DNA of 64,000 bases from Pelobacter propionicus DSM 2379. Its GTDB lineage: Bacteria; Desulfobacterota; Desulfuromonadia; Geobacterales; Pseudopelobacteraceae. Location of the stretch: NCBI RefSeq assembly GCF_000015045.1, contig NC_008609.1:2952001-3016000 (forward strand). The letters run 5' to 3'. The notes under the pieces are model-generated. The model worked only from the letters and a program-made list of their open reading frames with translations. It had not been told where the DNA came from and searched no databases. Position numbers and translations under genes: made by a program. Shown piece after piece: positions 63,673-64,000 of this stretch. Each line of letters begins with the position of its first letter. Position 1 is the first letter of the stretch.

Positions 63673-64000
63673 ATGGGTAGGAGCAGAAGAGACATCCGTT
63701 TGTTTTACAGCCTGAGAAGAAGCGGCGCCATCAATTTCGGCGACAACATCGCCCCCCTTTTGTTCGAGCACCTGACCGGGAGGCCGGTCAGGCACGCAAA
63801 AGTCCACTCATGCGATTTCGCCTCCATTGGCAGCATCATGGAGATGATTCAGAAAAGGAGACACAAGCGCCTGAAGCGTTTCCGCCTTGATCCGATCACC
63901 ATCTGGGGCTCCGGCTGCCTCCGCCCCGAAGGAGCAATCTCGCATTTTCTCATCAGACCGATAGCGGTGCGGGGAGTATTGACCCGCTCCAGACTCGGAA
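63673..64000 (+). CDS. Polysaccharide pyruvyl transferase family protein, partial
   Basis: The frame begins at an ATG with an AAAGGGGG ribosome-binding site and runs open to the right edge (109 codons). The sequence LFYSLRRSGAINFGDNIAPL, ASIGSIMEMI and ITIWGSGCLRPEG matches the N-terminal region of WcaK/ExoV-type transferases that add pyruvate ketals to exopolysaccharide or cell-wall sugars. The donor would be phosphoenolpyruvate. The C-terminal part is outside the window. Confidence 0.82.
   Translation, partial: MGRSRRDIRLFYSLRRSGAINFGDNIAPLLFEHLTGRPVRHAKVHSCDFASIGSIMEMIQKRRHKRLKRFRLDPITIWGSGCLRPEGAISHFLIRPIAVRGVLTRSRLG

Noticed and set aside
1-64000. CRISPR arrays, rRNA operons, prophage structural genes
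   Set aside because: No short regularly spaced repeats, rRNA-like sequence or phage structural proteins were seen.

Overview
The window looks like chromosome of a Geobacter/Pelobacter-type member of the Desulfuromonadales. This is inferred from the very dense two-component and cyclic-di-GMP signalling, the surE-pcm-rpoS order, a lactate permease, about 58-60% GC by eye, and protein texture; the species was not verified. Coding is dense on both strands.

Region 1 (1-10,004): the tail of a receiver-domain protein; a bidirectional terminator; a minus-strand chemoreceptor locus (STAS protein, short CheR, a broken MBL-fold hydrolase remnant, and a methyl-accepting chemotaxis protein with a 540-bp internal duplication); a large PAS histidine kinase with its NarL-type regulator; and, divergently, ferrochelatase hemH.

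Region 2 (10,005-34,694): about 24 kb of signalling genes, all on the minus strand. It holds seven histidine kinases (one split by a frameshift), stand-alone receivers, an HD-GYP protein and two GGDEF-EAL proteins. One GGDEF-EAL gene is cut by an IS4-family insertion (12,195-13,531) with a perfect 9-bp target duplication; removing the element and one copy of the duplication restores a single 1,431-codon frame. A decayed kinase tail lies at the downstream edge. The array shows domain shuffling and ongoing gene loss.

Region 3 (34,900-47,800): mostly housekeeping genes: a periplasmic cyclophilin, a ComF-like phosphoribosyltransferase, an Rrf2 regulator, a SWIM/SNF2 helicase, lactate permease, a quinone oxidoreductase, surE, pcm, rpoS and apt.

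Region 4 (47,850-49,880): tRNA-Arg(CCT) with a probable serine-recombinase remnant behind it, a stand-alone Mur-ligase-like gene, and a second copy of the tRNA-type promoter that drives a short terminated transcription unit, a candidate small RNA.

Region 5 (49,881-64,000): envelope and lipid genes. LptF and LptG are followed by a metallophosphoesterase and then a tight three-gene module: a CDP-alcohol phosphatidyltransferase with a degenerate nucleotidyltransferase-like N-terminus, a diacylglycerol-kinase-like lipid kinase, and a protein that resembles Tam41, the mitochondrial CDP-diacylglycerol synthase. Together they could convert diacylglycerol to phosphatidic acid, to CDP-diacylglycerol, to a phospholipid, independently of CdsA. 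Around them are a TPR lipoprotein-like protein, an MsbA-like ABC exporter, a PLD-like protein, a family 4 glycosyltransferase, an ELM1-family protein, a radical SAM/SPASM protein and the start of a polysaccharide pyruvyl transferase. This lipid/glycoconjugate locus is the strongest candidate for an undescribed system here.
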